Positions 1 to 8,617 of a stretch of 64,000 nt of DNA are shown here, in pieces. A program made the position numbers and the translations under genes. Numbering within the stretch: position 1 is the stretch's first letter; every line of letters begins with the position of its first letter. The notes under the pieces are model-generated. The model was not told where the DNA came from, searched no databases, and worked only from the letters and a program-made list of their open reading frames with translations. The stretch is from Brachybacterium avium (GTDB lineage Bacteria; Actinomycetota; Actinomycetes; Actinomycetales; Dermabacteraceae): contig NZ_CP022316.1 of the NCBI RefSeq assembly GCF_002216795.1, forward strand, positions 1,364,001 through 1,428,000, in the 5' to 3' direction.

Positions 1-1095
1 TCGTCCACGCCGAGCGCCCCCGCCGTCCCCACCCGGATCCATGCCCGTCGGGCGGTGGTGGTGGCAACTGGGTCCGAGGCCGTGGTGCCTGGGCCGCTGA
101 GGGAGCTGGCGCCGTGGACCTCCCGGGATGTGACCGGGGTGCGCGAGGTGCCGGAGGAGCTGGTGATCGTCGGCGGCGGGGTGGTTGCGGTCGAGGCCGC
201 GACATGGATGGCGGGGCTCGGCTCCCGGGTGCGCCTGCTGGTGCGCGGCACCTCCCTGCTGACCGGCTTCGAGCCCTTCGCCGGCACGCACGTGCGCGAT
301 GCCCTGCGCGCTCTCCGGGTGGACGTCCAGTTCGGAGCCTCGGTCCTCAGCGGCGAGCGCGAGCACGCCCGGAGCACCGGGCTCGGCCGGCTCCACGGCG
401 GGCGGGTCACGCTGCAGGTCGAGGACGCCGGCGGGCGCCGCGAGGTCAGCGCCGACGAGGTGCTCGCCGCGACCGGTCGTCGGCCCCGGCTGGCGGAGGT
501 GGGGCTGGAGGCTGTCGGCCTCACTCCCCAGGACGTCACCGGCGCGGAAACCACCGTCTCCGATGATGCGACCGGTGCCCCGTTGCCGAAGTGGCTGCAG
601 GTGGTGGGCGACGCCAGCGGGGACGTGCCGCTGACCCACTGGGGCAAGTACCGGGCCCGAGTGATCGGGCAGGCGATCCGTGCCGGCGCGACCGGTGAGG
701 CGCTCGAACCGGTGCCCGAGCGAGTGCCGGTCCCCCAGGTGGTGTTCACCGATCCCCAGGTCACCGCGGTCGGGCTCACCGAGGCGGAGGCCCGCGAGGC
801 GGGCCATGACGTGGTCACGGCGCAGGTGCCCTTCGGCGGGGCGGCCGGCTCCGCGCTGCTGCGCGACGACGTCACCGGCACCGCCCAGCTGGTGGTCGAC
901 CGGGCGGCACGGACCCTGGTCGGCGCCACGTTCGTGGGTCCCGAGGCCTCCGAGATGATCCATGCCGCGACCATCGCGATCGTCGGCCAGGTGCCGGTGC
1001 ACGTGCTGCGCCATGCGGTGCCGAGCTTCCCCGCCGTCTCCGAGCTGTGGCTGCGGCTGCTCGAGGAGCTGCCGCGGGAGCTGCGGAGCACCTGA
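1..1095 (+). CDS. FAD-dependent pyridine nucleotide-disulfide oxidoreductase, 3' part (cut by window edge)
   Basis: The reading frame is open from base 1, so the true start lies outside the window. The visible part carries the VVVATGS flavoprotein motif (about 55-75), an NAD(P)-binding segment with VIVGGGVVAVEAA, a second FAD segment with WLQVVGDASG, and a C-terminal dimerisation domain starting VPQVVFTDPQVTAVGLTE. This order is that of mercuric reductase and lipoamide dehydrogenase relatives. The His-Glu pair of true lipoamide dehydrogenases (HPT..E) is replaced by VPSFPAVSE, so the substrate is probably not lipoamide or a simple disulfide. The redox Cys pair would lie upstream and cannot be checked. 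It is not obviously in an operon with the next gene, since a hairpin repeat separates them. Confidence 0.85.
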   Translation, partial: SSTPSAPAVPTRIHARRAVVVATGSEAVVPGPLRELAPWTSRDVTGVREVPEELVIVGGGVVAVEAATWMAGLGSRVRLLVRGTSLLTGFEPFAGTHVRDALRALRVDVQFGASVLSGEREHARSTGLGRLHGGRVTLQVEDAGGRREVSADEVLAATGRRPRLAEVGLEAVGLTPQDVTGAETTVSDDATGAPLPKWLQVVGDASGDVPLTHWGKYRARVIGQAIRAGATGEALEPVPERVPVPQVVFTDPQVTAVGLTEAEAREAGHDVVTAQVPFGGAAGSALLRDDVTGTAQLVVDRAARTLVGATFVGPEASEMIHAATIAIVGQVPVHVLRHAVPSFPAVSELWLRLLEELPRELRST

Positions 1096-1143
1096 GCGGC
1101 GTGAGCGGGTCCCGCGGTGCGGGCCTTGCGGTGTGTGGACCGG

Positions 1144-1200
1144 TGGCGCTCAGCCAGCACGCACCCGTCCATAGGGGCGCCGTGTGCTGGCTGAGCGCCA
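1144..1200. repeat. Hairpin repeat family A, copy 1
   Basis: A perfect 17-bp inverted repeat (arm TGGCGCTCAGCCAGCAC) encloses a 23-base spacer. The same arm, and the following GGGTGCA, recurs at 3102-3163. It lies 49 bases after the oxidoreductase stop and could act as a transcription terminator or REP-like element. Confidence 0.8.
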
Positions 1201-1350
1201 GTGGGTGCAGCTGCCCACTCACCGGGCGAAGGCGCGGCCTCCTCCCTTGGGAGGAGATGACAGATGGCACTGGTCGCGGCGGCGGAGGATCGGCTGGAAT
1301 GGGGGTGTGCCGCGATCGCGCGGGCCCGCCTCGTCCCCTCCAGGAGATCC

Positions 1351-2043
1351 ATGTTCACGCAGCTGCAGCACTCCCGTCTGCTCCGCCGCGCCAAGCCCGG
1401 TGACGGCAGCGCACTGCAGGATCTGCGCTGGTGGCAGCTGCTCACCCGCACCCAGTTCTTCCTCGACCCCGACGAGCACACCGGCCGCACCGCCCCGTTC
1501 ACCGTCGACGTCCGCTTCCTCGCCGCCGAGCTCGAGGGCGGGAAGATCGCCGCGGGGGCCCACCACGCGCCGGTCGCGCTCTATCGCGATGGCCGGCAGC
1601 TGCAGATCGCGAATCCTCCCGTCGCCTTCGCGGTGCCGGGCGGGGCGATCGAGGTCGCGACCAGCATGTACGGCCTGACCCGGATGCATCATGTGCCCGA
1701 CAGTGGCCAGCCGCGGGCGCTGCGCCCTCACCCGCGCTCCCTGGAGGGCCGACGGGCCCGCTTCAGCAAAGACCACCCCCGCACGAGCAGGGCGATCGGC
1801 GCGGCCGCGATCCTCGTGCTGCTGGCGGGCCTGGTGGTGATGCTCCCGCAGCTCGCCGAGATGATCACCACCGTGGAGGTCGTCGCGGCACGGGTCGGGA
1901 CATTCACTTCCCCGATCCAGCTGCCCACCTGGGCCAACACCGCACTGCTGATCGCCGGGGCGCTGGCGGCGACCGAGCGGGCGCTGACCCTGCGCAACCA
2001 CTGGCTGATCGACGCCGACACCACCTGGGCCTCGCTCCTCTGA
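1351..2043 (+). CDS. Hypothetical membrane protein
   Basis: The product is 230 residues. I chose the ATG at 1351 because CAGGAGATCC lies directly upstream and the longer upstream extension looks non-coding. The first 140 residues are polar (MFTQLQHSRLLRRAKPGDG...) and show no motif I recognise. Two hydrophobic segments follow, at about residues 149-168 and 195-213, with a short loop between them, so the protein is likely anchored by a C-terminal hairpin. The family and function are unknown to me. It is followed after 71 bases by the methyltransferase on the same strand. Confidence 0.7.
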   Translation: MFTQLQHSRLLRRAKPGDGSALQDLRWWQLLTRTQFFLDPDEHTGRTAPFTVDVRFLAAELEGGKIAAGAHHAPVALYRDGRQLQIANPPVAFAVPGGAIEVATSMYGLTRMHHVPDSGQPRALRPHPRSLEGRRARFSKDHPRTSRAIGAAAILVLLAGLVVMLPQLAEMITTVEVVAARVGTFTSPIQLPTWANTALLIAGALAATERALTLRNHWLIDADTTWASLL

Positions 2044-2114
2044 TCTGCCGGCCGCGGGTCGCAGCCACGAAAACCGCTGGTCGGCGCCGGTTCGGCCACC
2101 GTACGCTCACGCCC

Positions 2115-2921
2115 ATGCCCAAGCCCAAGCCCACTGACCCCACGCCCGCCGAAGCCGCGCTGTCCGATACTGCGACGACCTCGCGCGTCCAGCCCCTCGG
2201 CCCCGATGCCATCTACGCCGAGCCGCGGCTGGCCGCCTGCTACGACACCTTCGACGGGGAGCGCGACGACCTCGACCACTACCAGCGGATCCTCGCCGAG
2301 CTCGGTGCCCGCTCCGTGATCGACGTGGGCTGCGGGACCGGATCGCTCGCCGCGCGCCTCGCGGCCGACGGACTCCGCGTGACCGGAGTGGACCCGGCGC
2401 GCGCCTCCCTCGACATCGCCCGCGCCAAGCCGCATGCGGACGCGGTGCGCTGGATCCACGGCACCGCGTCAGACCTCCCCGCACTGGAGGCAGATGCCGC
2501 GGTGATGACCGGGAACGTCGCGCAGGTGTTCGTCACCGACGAGGCCTGGGAGGAGACGCTGCGCGCGATCCGAGCCGCGCTGCGCCGGGGTGGGGCGCTG
2601 GTGTTCGAGGCGCGTCGGCCGGAGCGCCGCGCCTGGGAGGACTGGCAGGCGGATGCCGAGGACCAGGTGCACGAGGTGCCGGGCCTGGGCCGGGTGATCA
2701 CCCGGCCCCGGGCGTTCGAGGTGGCGCTGCCGCTGGTCACCTTCACCGACGAGTTCAGCTTCGCGGACGGCACCACCCTCACCTCGACATCCACGCTGCG
2801 GTGGCGGGACGAGGCCGAGCTGCGCGCTGCGCTCACCGTGACCGGCTTCGCGGTCGAGGAGGTCCGGGACGCCCCGGACCGGCCCGGGCGGGAGTTCGTG
2901 GTGATCGCCCGAGCCGTGTGA
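2115..2921 (+). CDS. Class I SAM-dependent methyltransferase
   Basis: The product is 268 residues if translation starts at the ATG at 2115; the frame is open further upstream, but that part overlaps the preceding gene in another frame. Motif I reads VIDVGCGTGSLAARL at about residues 69-83, followed by the acidic strand-2 residue in VTGVDPA. A later VMTGNVAQVF segment fits motif IV of Rossmann-fold methyltransferases (Methyltransf_11/25 type). It should transfer a methyl group from S-adenosylmethionine to a small molecule. The acceptor cannot be predicted. No clear Shine-Dalgarno sequence precedes the start. Confidence 0.85.
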   Translation: MPKPKPTDPTPAEAALSDTATTSRVQPLGPDAIYAEPRLAACYDTFDGERDDLDHYQRILAELGARSVIDVGCGTGSLAARLAADGLRVTGVDPARASLDIARAKPHADAVRWIHGTASDLPALEADAAVMTGNVAQVFVTDEAWEETLRAIRAALRRGGALVFEARRPERRAWEDWQADAEDQVHEVPGLGRVITRPRAFEVALPLVTFTDEFSFADGTTLTSTSTLRWRDEAELRAALTVTGFAVEEVRDAPDRPGREFVVIARAV

Positions 2922-2970
2922 GCAGAGTTCCGTGGCGGGCGCGACGGCGGCTGGCGACGGCGACGGCGGC

Positions 2971-3076
2971 GGCTGCGGCTGCGGCTGCGGCTGCGGCTGC
3001 GGCTGCGGCTGCGGCTGCGGCTGCGGCTGCGGCTGCGGCTGCGGCTGCGGCTGCGGCTGCGGCTGCGGCTGCGGCT
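2971..3076. repeat. GGCTGC hexanucleotide microsatellite, 17 units
   Basis: There are seventeen perfect tandem copies of GGCTGC (2971-3072) plus a partial unit. The tract is flanked by related imperfect GGCGACGGC-type units. It lies outside any credible gene. Confidence 0.95.
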
Positions 3077-3101
3077 GGTAACGGTGACGGCGGCTGGCAT
3101 G

Positions 3102-3163
3102 CAGTGGCGCTCAGCCAGCATGCATCGCCTAAATGGGCGTCGTGTGCTGGCTGAGCGCCACTG
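3102..3163. repeat. Hairpin repeat family A, copy 2
   Basis: The inverted arms are 19 bp and perfect (3102-3120 and 3145-3163). The sequence between CAGTGGCGCTCAGCCAGCA and its complement differs from copy 1, but the arms and the trailing GGGTGCA are shared. It sits between convergent genes. Confidence 0.8.
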
Positions 3164-3270
3164 GGTGCAACGGCCCGACGCCCCGGGCCGTGGCACCGAG
3201 GTGCCGGGGTGCTGGGGTGCCGTGGTGCTGGCTCGGGCGCCGGGCAGGCGGGCGCCGGGCAGCCGGGTGC

Positions 3271-3936
3271 TCAGCCCTCCTGGTCGGTGCCGGTGTAGAA
3301 GCCGTAGGTGGCGTCGGCCCGCTGCTGGGCGACCTCGGCGTCCTCGCCGGAGGCGGTGTGGGCCACGGCCCAGCCGTCGGCCGCACCGCGGTAGAAGGAG
3401 CGGCCCTCGTCCGTCAGCGTCCAGGCCTCGGCCTCGGACGGGGCCAGCGAGCCCTCGGTCGCCCCGAGGTGCAGGCCCAGGCCCAGCAGGCCGCCGTCCC
3501 AGCCGACGCCGGTCGCGCCGGGGCCGAAGGTCTCCCACATCTCGGCGGGGATGTCGGCGACGTTCGAGAGGTGCTCGAGCTCGACGCGGGTGGCCTGCTC
3601 GCCGTCTGCGGCCAGGCGGAGCGTCACCCAGGACACGGCGCCCATCATCTCCCAGGTCACGGAGAATTCGGCCGCGCCGTCCTCGGGCGGCTCGCAGGTG
3701 AGGATCTCCCCGCCGGCGTTGCCCTCGAACTGATAACGGCGCCCGAGCCGGAGGTCACCGCTGATCGGCAGGAACCAGCGCTGGATGCGCTCGGCGGTAG
3801 TGAGGGCGTCCCAGACGTCGGCGAGGGCCGCGGGGTAGGTCTGCTCGAGCGACTGCACGTGCACCGCCTGGCCGTCGCGCTCCTCGAGGCGATAGGTGCG
3901 CGTCACGGACTGCAGCTGGGTGGGGACATCGACCAT
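3271..3936 (-). CDS. SRPBCC / AHSA1-like domain protein
   Basis: The product is 221 residues. After a short lead, the segment VQSLEQTYPAALADVWDALTTAERIQRWFLPISGDLRLGRRYQFEGNAG is a clear START-like (SRPBCC, activator of Hsp90 ATPase homologue 1) N-terminus, ending with the WEMMG...TRVELEHL strand pattern. The C-terminal third (from about residue 150) is an extension with WDGGLLGLGLHL and RSFYRGAADGW that is common in actinobacterial members. These proteins bind hydrophobic ligands in a helix-grip pocket, and many are paired with ArsR regulators. No regulator is adjacent here. The 7-bp inverted repeat about 100 bases upstream could be an operator. Confidence 0.85.
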   Translation of the reverse strand: MVDVPTQLQSVTRTYRLEERDGQAVHVQSLEQTYPAALADVWDALTTAERIQRWFLPISGDLRLGRRYQFEGNAGGEILTCEPPEDGAAEFSVTWEMMGAVSWVTLRLAADGEQATRVELEHLSNVADIPAEMWETFGPGATGVGWDGGLLGLGLHLGATEGSLAPSEAEAWTLTDEGRSFYRGAADGWAVAHTASGEDAEVAQQRADATYGFYTGTDQEG

Positions 3937-4035
3937 GTCAGGTCTCCTTCACGGTAGGTGCCGTGCCGGGCGGCATGCCCGGCGCGGGGGTGATGGCGGC
4001 TCATCCACCAGGTGCTCCTCAGTCATGTGGGCCTC

Positions 4036-4053
4036 GGAACCACCGATGGTTCC
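4036..4053. promoter_or_regulatory. Candidate operator GGAACCA-N4-TGGTTCC
   Basis: This is a perfect 7-bp inverted repeat around CCGA in the 238-base gap upstream of the SRPBCC gene. Size and symmetry suit a dimeric repressor site. The binding protein is unknown. Confidence 0.3.
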
Positions 4054-4121
4054 AGTGTGCACACGACTCGCGGGCATCGCCCCGCACCGGGCCAGGATCG
4101 AGGGGACGGGAATTCCGAGCT

Positions 4122-4162
4122 GACGGAGGGGCCGGGCCCGGGTGGGGCCCGGCCCCTCCGTC
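4122..4162 (-). terminator. Strong hairpin after the 5'-nucleotidase gene
   Basis: Perfect 18-bp G/C-rich arms (4122-4139 and 4145-4162) surround a 5-base loop, starting 13 bases beyond the 5'-nucleotidase stop. There is no clear U tract, as is usual in high-G+C actinobacteria. Confidence 0.7.
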
Positions 4163-4174
4163 GTCAGGGATGGG

Positions 4175-6603
4175 TCAGCGCTGCGACATCCGGCGGCGCA
4201 GTGCCAGTGCACCGGCTCCGGCGAGGGTGACGACGCTGATCGTCGCGATCAGCGAGCCGAGGCTCACGCCGGTGCGGGCCAGATCGGAGCGGTCGGAGCC
4301 GCCCGCCGTGGTGTCGCCGGAGGTGCTGTCGCCGACCGGGGTGGCGACGGTGCTGCCATCCTGGGCATTGTCACCATCCTGGCCGTCACCGCCGGCCGGA
4401 GGCGGGGTGGTGGCGTCGTCATCGCCATCACCCGCAGGCGGGGTGGTGGCATCGTCATCGCCGTCGCTCGGGGGCGGGGTGGTGTCGTCGTCACCGTCGT
4501 CGGTGTCGCACTCGTCCGGAGTGCCGCCCTCGGTCCAGGTGAAGGAGCCGATCTCGGTGACGATCTCGGTCCCGGTCTCGGGGATCGCTGTGATCGTCAG
4601 CGGCACCACGGTGCCCTCGGGGACGCACATCCAGTCGGTGAGGGTGACGTCGGCGAAGAGCCGGCCCGCGTCCTCGACGTAGGCGTAGGGCGCCTCGAAG
4701 GTGCCGTACTCGCCGGCGTCGACGACCACGGTGGCGATCTCGGGGGCGCCGAGGCTCTGGGACTCGACGTTGCCGAGCCGCAGCACCGGGTCGCGGTCGA
4801 TGCCGGCCTCGGAGTCGTACTCGCCGCCGTCGAGGATCTGCATCTCGAGCTGGCGCTGCGCGAAGTCCGGAGTGAGATCCGGGGTGGCCTCCAGGTACTG
4901 GATGAACGCGTCCCGGTCCAGCACGCCGGAGTCGCGCACATCCTCCGCCTCGGAAAGGGCCCACATGTTGTCGCCGCCCTCGAAGAGGAAGCTCGCGGCG
5001 ACGATCGTGTAGGTCGCGTCGGGGTCGATCGGCTCGCCGCCGATCCGGATGTCGACGATGCGGTCGTCCAGCGCGCGGCTGGAGTCGAAGACGTACTCGA
5101 CGTTGTGCGAGACCGCGAAGGCGAGGAAGGCCTCATCGCCCGCATCGACCGAGCCGCCGTCGGCCGTGCGCTGCCACTGCTCCTCGAGCATCTGCACGAA
5201 CTGCGCACCGGTGACCTCACCGGAGTTCAGGGTGTTGCCGAAGGGCACCATCGAGTTGGCCTCGGCGTAGGTGACCACGCCATCGCCCTCGTCGGCGTCC
5301 GACTGGTCGTACCAGAGCTCGGCGCGGATGCCGCCGGGGTTCATGAACCCGATGACCTCGTGCTCGCCGTCCAGGCCGGCGTCCTCGAGGTACCACTTCA
5401 TCGAATCCGCGAGCATGTCGCCCGCGGCGGAGTGGCGCGTGCGGTCATCGCCCTTGGTGATGGCCTGGTTCCCGACCTCGGTGTTCGGGGTGCGGATGCC
5501 GTCGACGTAGGAGGCCTTGGAATCGGCCCATGAGGTGGTGACGTCCCCGGCCACGGAGCCGACGGGCTCGGTGCCGATGACGGCGGCCTCGTCGATCGCG
5601 GTCCGCGCGATCTCGGTGACCTCGCGGACCACCTCGGTGTCGACGGCGCATTCCGTGCCTTCGGGCAGGGCGGTGGCGCGGTTCTCGGGCTCGCCGAGCA
5701 CGTCCCAGTCGCCGTCCTCGCCGAGCTGGAGGGTGACCACGCCGAGGTTCTCGGCGCTGGCGCCGGTCTGGATGATCGGGCGCACCTCGCCGTCCTGGCC
5801 GGGGACGGGGGCGTTGAAGTTGTAGATGCGGTGGGAGTCGCCGTTGAAGATCGCATCGACCTCGGGGAGGTCTCTTCGACGATCTTGTCGAAGATCGGGT
5901 CGGTGTTCTGCGGGGCGATGCCCGGCTCGGCGCTCACGCTCGCGCCCTCGTGGTAGCTGGCCACCAGCACGTCGTACTGCTCACCGGAGGCGTCGAGCTC
6001 CTCGATCGCGGCGTTGACGCCGTCGACCGGGTCGCCGAACCTCAGGCCCTCGATCGCGGCCGGGCTCACCTTGCCGACGGTCTTGGTGGTGACCGCGCCG
6101 ACCACCGCGACCCGCACCCCGTCGCGCTCGACGATCGCGTACGCGTCGTGGACCAGCTCGCCGGTGCCCTCATAGAAGACGTTCGCGGCGAGATCCGGGA
6201 AGTCCGTGCGCGGCGCGATGCGGTCCAGCAGGTCGTCGAGGCCCTGGTCGTACTCGTGGTTCCCGATCGCGGCGGCATCGACACCCATCGCATTCATCAC
6301 GTCGATGGTGGGCTCGTCGTTCTGGACGGCGGAAGCGAAGGCGGAGCCGCCGACGTTGTCCCCGGCGGAGAAGAGGAAGGAGCTATCGGCCTCGGCGCGC
6401 ACCGTCTCGACGGCGCAGACCATGCCGGCGGCGCCACCGAGGGCGCCGTGGAAGTCGTTGAAGGTCATCAGGCTGACCTGGTCGTCGGGTTCAGCAGCGG
6501 CGGCAGCACCGATCGGCATCACGGCCGATGCGAAGGCGACCGCGGCAGCGCTGAGGCCGACGCTCACACCGCGCCCGATGCGGCGCGCGGGGTTGTCCAT
6601 CAT
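4175..6603 (-). CDS. Secreted, wall-anchored 5'-nucleotidase / 2',3'-cyclic phosphodiesterase family protein, frameshifted
   Basis: The first ATG at 6603 has AGGAG 5 bases upstream. A signal peptide (Arg-rich start, then a hydrophobic stretch ending AAAAAEPDD) leads into a metallophosphatase domain with MTFNDFHG, SAGDNVGG and IGNHEYDQG metal-binding motifs. The frame breaks at the GGGG run 5864-5867. Adding one base restores DAIFNGDSHRIYNF and joins the C-terminal 5'-nucleotidase substrate domain (FMNPGGIRAEL, MVPFGNTL). A Thr-Pro-Asp stalk follows and then LARTG (4267-4281), a membrane segment and RRRMSQR. The repaired length is 809 residues. The protein should hydrolyse extracellular nucleotides and be covalently attached to the wall by a class E sortase. 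The break may be a sequencing error. Confidence 0.85.
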
Positions 6604-7117
6604 GAATGCTCCTGGGGGCAGGGAGGGGGATGACTCGACACGAGCTGCTCCATCACACCCCATCGACGCCGTCTCCGCCCCGGTTTTCGCCGACCTGGTC
6701 CCCGCTCGTCATCGACAGTTCACCTCGGTGGTGGTCAGACGCTCGCCGGGCGCCGCCAGCAGGAATATCGTGATCTCCCCGTGACCCGGTGGTGGGGGCG
6801 GATCGGGGCGCCTGCGAGCGGGCTGGAAGGGTCGAGATCTCCGGTGACCGCTTTCCGTGTGTGACCTCGTACCCGCGGCCGGGCTGCTCGTAGCCCTGCC
6901 GGAGCCGAGTGGGTACCATCGGCGAGGACTTCGGATGGTCCACTCGACCCCCGCCCGTGACGTCTTCTCGATGTTCTCGGCACCGGCTCGGGTCGGTTCC
7001 GGCACCGTCCCCAGCCCCTCACTCCGACGCTCCCTCCCTCTTCCAGACGCGGACCGCGACCCGCTCGGCCACCAGCCCCGGCCGGGCCGCCCATGCGCCG
7101 CTCAAGGAGTCCTCCTC
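6604..7117. other. Gene-free stretch between divergent genes
   Basis: This 514-base interval separates the divergent 5'-nucleotidase and NADH dehydrogenase genes and must hold both promoters. A TACCAT hexamer near 6914 is a possible -10 box for the rightward gene, but no convincing -35 accompanies it. Open frames here have no protein-like features and overlap one another on both strands. Confidence 0.5.
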
Positions 7118-8545
7118 ATGGTCATGCCGATGCCCTTCTTCACCCGTCGCCCCACCGTCCCCGCGAAGGACGGCGCGAGCTGGCCGCACGTGGTCATCCT
7201 GGGAGGGGGGTTCGCCGGTGCGCACGCCGTGGAGGCGCTGCGCGATGCGCGGGTGCGCGTGACCCTCATCGACCGCAACGTCTACAAGACGTTCCAGCCG
7301 CTGCTGTACCAGGTCGCCACCGCCGGCCTGAACCCGGGGGACGTCACCATGTTCCTGCGCGGCCTGTCCCTGAAGGTGCCGAACATGCGCTACCGCCAGG
7401 GCGAAGTCGAGGGCGTGGATCCGACGCGGAAGGTCGTGAGCCTGGACGAGGGCCAGAAGGGCCAGCACGAGATCTCCTACGACTACCTGATCATCGCCAA
7501 CGGTGCGACCACCACCTACTTCGGCACCCCCGGTGCCGAGGAGCACGCGATGCCGATGTACACCCGCGCCCAGGCCCTGGCGATCCGCGACCGCGTCTTC
7601 TCCGAGCTGGAGCGCTCGAGCCGCGAGGCCGGGGACAGCCACGACAAGCTGCACGTGTGCATCGTCGGCGGCGGGCCGACGGGCGTGGAGATCGCCGGCG
7701 CGCTGGCGGATTTCCGGATGCAGGAGCTGGACATCCTCTATCCGGAGATGGATCCGGGCACCCTCCAGGTCACGGTGCTGCAGCGCGGCGACGAGCTGCT
7801 CAAGGAGTTCTCCACCAAGTACCGCCAGTACGCGGCCGACGAGCTGCGCGACCGCGGCGTCACCCTGCGGCTGGGCCACGGGGTCAAGGAGGTCGGCTAC
7901 GACCACGTGGTGCTCGATGACGACTCGATCCTCGAATCCGACATCACCATCTGGGCCGCCGGCGTCGCGATCCCCCAGGCGATCTCCGAGTGGGGCTTCC
8001 CGCAGGACAGGCGCGGCCGCCTCTCGGTGGACGACTACCTGCAGGTCAAGGGCTTCCCCGGGGTCTATGCCGCCGGTGACATCGCCGGCCAGGACGAGGC
8101 TCTCCCCCAGCTCGCGCAGCCCGCGATCCAGATGGGCCAGGCCGCGGCCCGCGCGATCTCCGCAGAGGTCGACGGCAAACCGCGCAAGAAGTTCACGTAC
8201 ACCGATCTGGGCACCATGGCCACCATCGGCCGCCATGCCGCGATCGCGGAGATCCCGTTCCTGGGCGGGCTCTCGGGCTCGCTCGGCTGGGCCGCCTGGC
8301 TCGGCGTGCACATCACCAAGATGATCGGCCACCGCAACCAGCGTGCGGTCGCGATGAACCTGGTCTCGCTATACGGCGGCTCCCGCGCCACGCACCAGCC
8401 GAACCCCGTCGTGGGCGAGGTGGACTCGCTGCGGGCGGCGAAGATCTTCGAAGAGCAGGCCCCGCGCCGCATGTTCGGCAAGGACGCCGGGGCGACCGCC
8501 GGCATCCGGGCGGCCGAGGGCACCGGGGGTACCGGACGGGACTGA
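7118..8545 (+). CDS. ndh: Type II NADH dehydrogenase (NDH-2)
   Basis: The product is 475 residues from the ATG at 7118, which has AAGGAG 8 bases upstream. The FAD Rossmann motif VVILGGGFAGAHAVEAL is at about residues 25-41 and is followed by the NDH-2 signature VYKTFQPLLYQVATAGLNP. The NADH Rossmann motif CIVGGGPTGVEIAGALADF is at about 180-199, and the second FAD motif GVYAAGDIA is near 315. The C-terminal GWAAWLGVHITKMIGHRNQ helix is the membrane-binding amphipathic region of the family. The enzyme oxidises NADH and reduces menaquinone at the inner face of the membrane without pumping protons. It is a single-gene unit ending in a bidirectional hairpin. Confidence 0.93.
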   Translation: MVMPMPFFTRRPTVPAKDGASWPHVVILGGGFAGAHAVEALRDARVRVTLIDRNVYKTFQPLLYQVATAGLNPGDVTMFLRGLSLKVPNMRYRQGEVEGVDPTRKVVSLDEGQKGQHEISYDYLIIANGATTTYFGTPGAEEHAMPMYTRAQALAIRDRVFSELERSSREAGDSHDKLHVCIVGGGPTGVEIAGALADFRMQELDILYPEMDPGTLQVTVLQRGDELLKEFSTKYRQYAADELRDRGVTLRLGHGVKEVGYDHVVLDDDSILESDITIWAAGVAIPQAISEWGFPQDRRGRLSVDDYLQVKGFPGVYAAGDIAGQDEALPQLAQPAIQMGQAAARAISAEVDGKPRKKFTYTDLGTMATIGRHAAIAEIPFLGGLSGSLGWAAWLGVHITKMIGHRNQRAVAMNLVSLYGGSRATHQPNPVVGEVDSLRAAKIFEEQAPRRMFGKDAGATAGIRAAEGTGGTGRD

Positions 8546-8567
8546 ATCCCGCAGCTGCTCCGGAATG

Positions 8568-8607
8568 ATGAGCGCCCTGCTTCCGCGTGTGGAAGTGGGG
8601 CGCTCAT
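8568..8607. terminator. Bidirectional hairpin between convergent genes
   Basis: The outer arms ATGAGCGCCC/GGGCGCTCAT (8568-8577, 8598-8607) enclose a second stem CTTCC/GGAAG. The hairpin lies 22 bases after the NADH dehydrogenase stop and 10 bases from the transglutaminase stop, so it can serve both. Confidence 0.75.
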
Positions 8608-8617
8608 GACTGTGCGG

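Larger units (their letters stand above)
2922..3270. other. Gene-free stretch holding two repeats
   Basis: This 349-base interval lies between the methyltransferase and the converging SRPBCC gene. It holds the GGCTGC microsatellite and hairpin repeat A copy 2, then about 100 bases of C/G-rich sequence with short direct repeats. Open frames across it encode only Ala or Ser-Arg runs produced by the hexamer, so I see no gene. Confidence 0.75.

Noticed and set aside
2279..3538. Minus-strand open frame of 419 codons with a long Ser-Arg run
   Set aside because: The Ser-Arg run is only the GGCTGC microsatellite in translation, and the rest is antisense to the methyltransferase.
4390..4500. Direct repeats in the 5'-nucleotidase gene as a separate repeat element
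   Set aside because: They encode the Asp-Thr-Pro wall-spanning stalk of that protein and need no other explanation.
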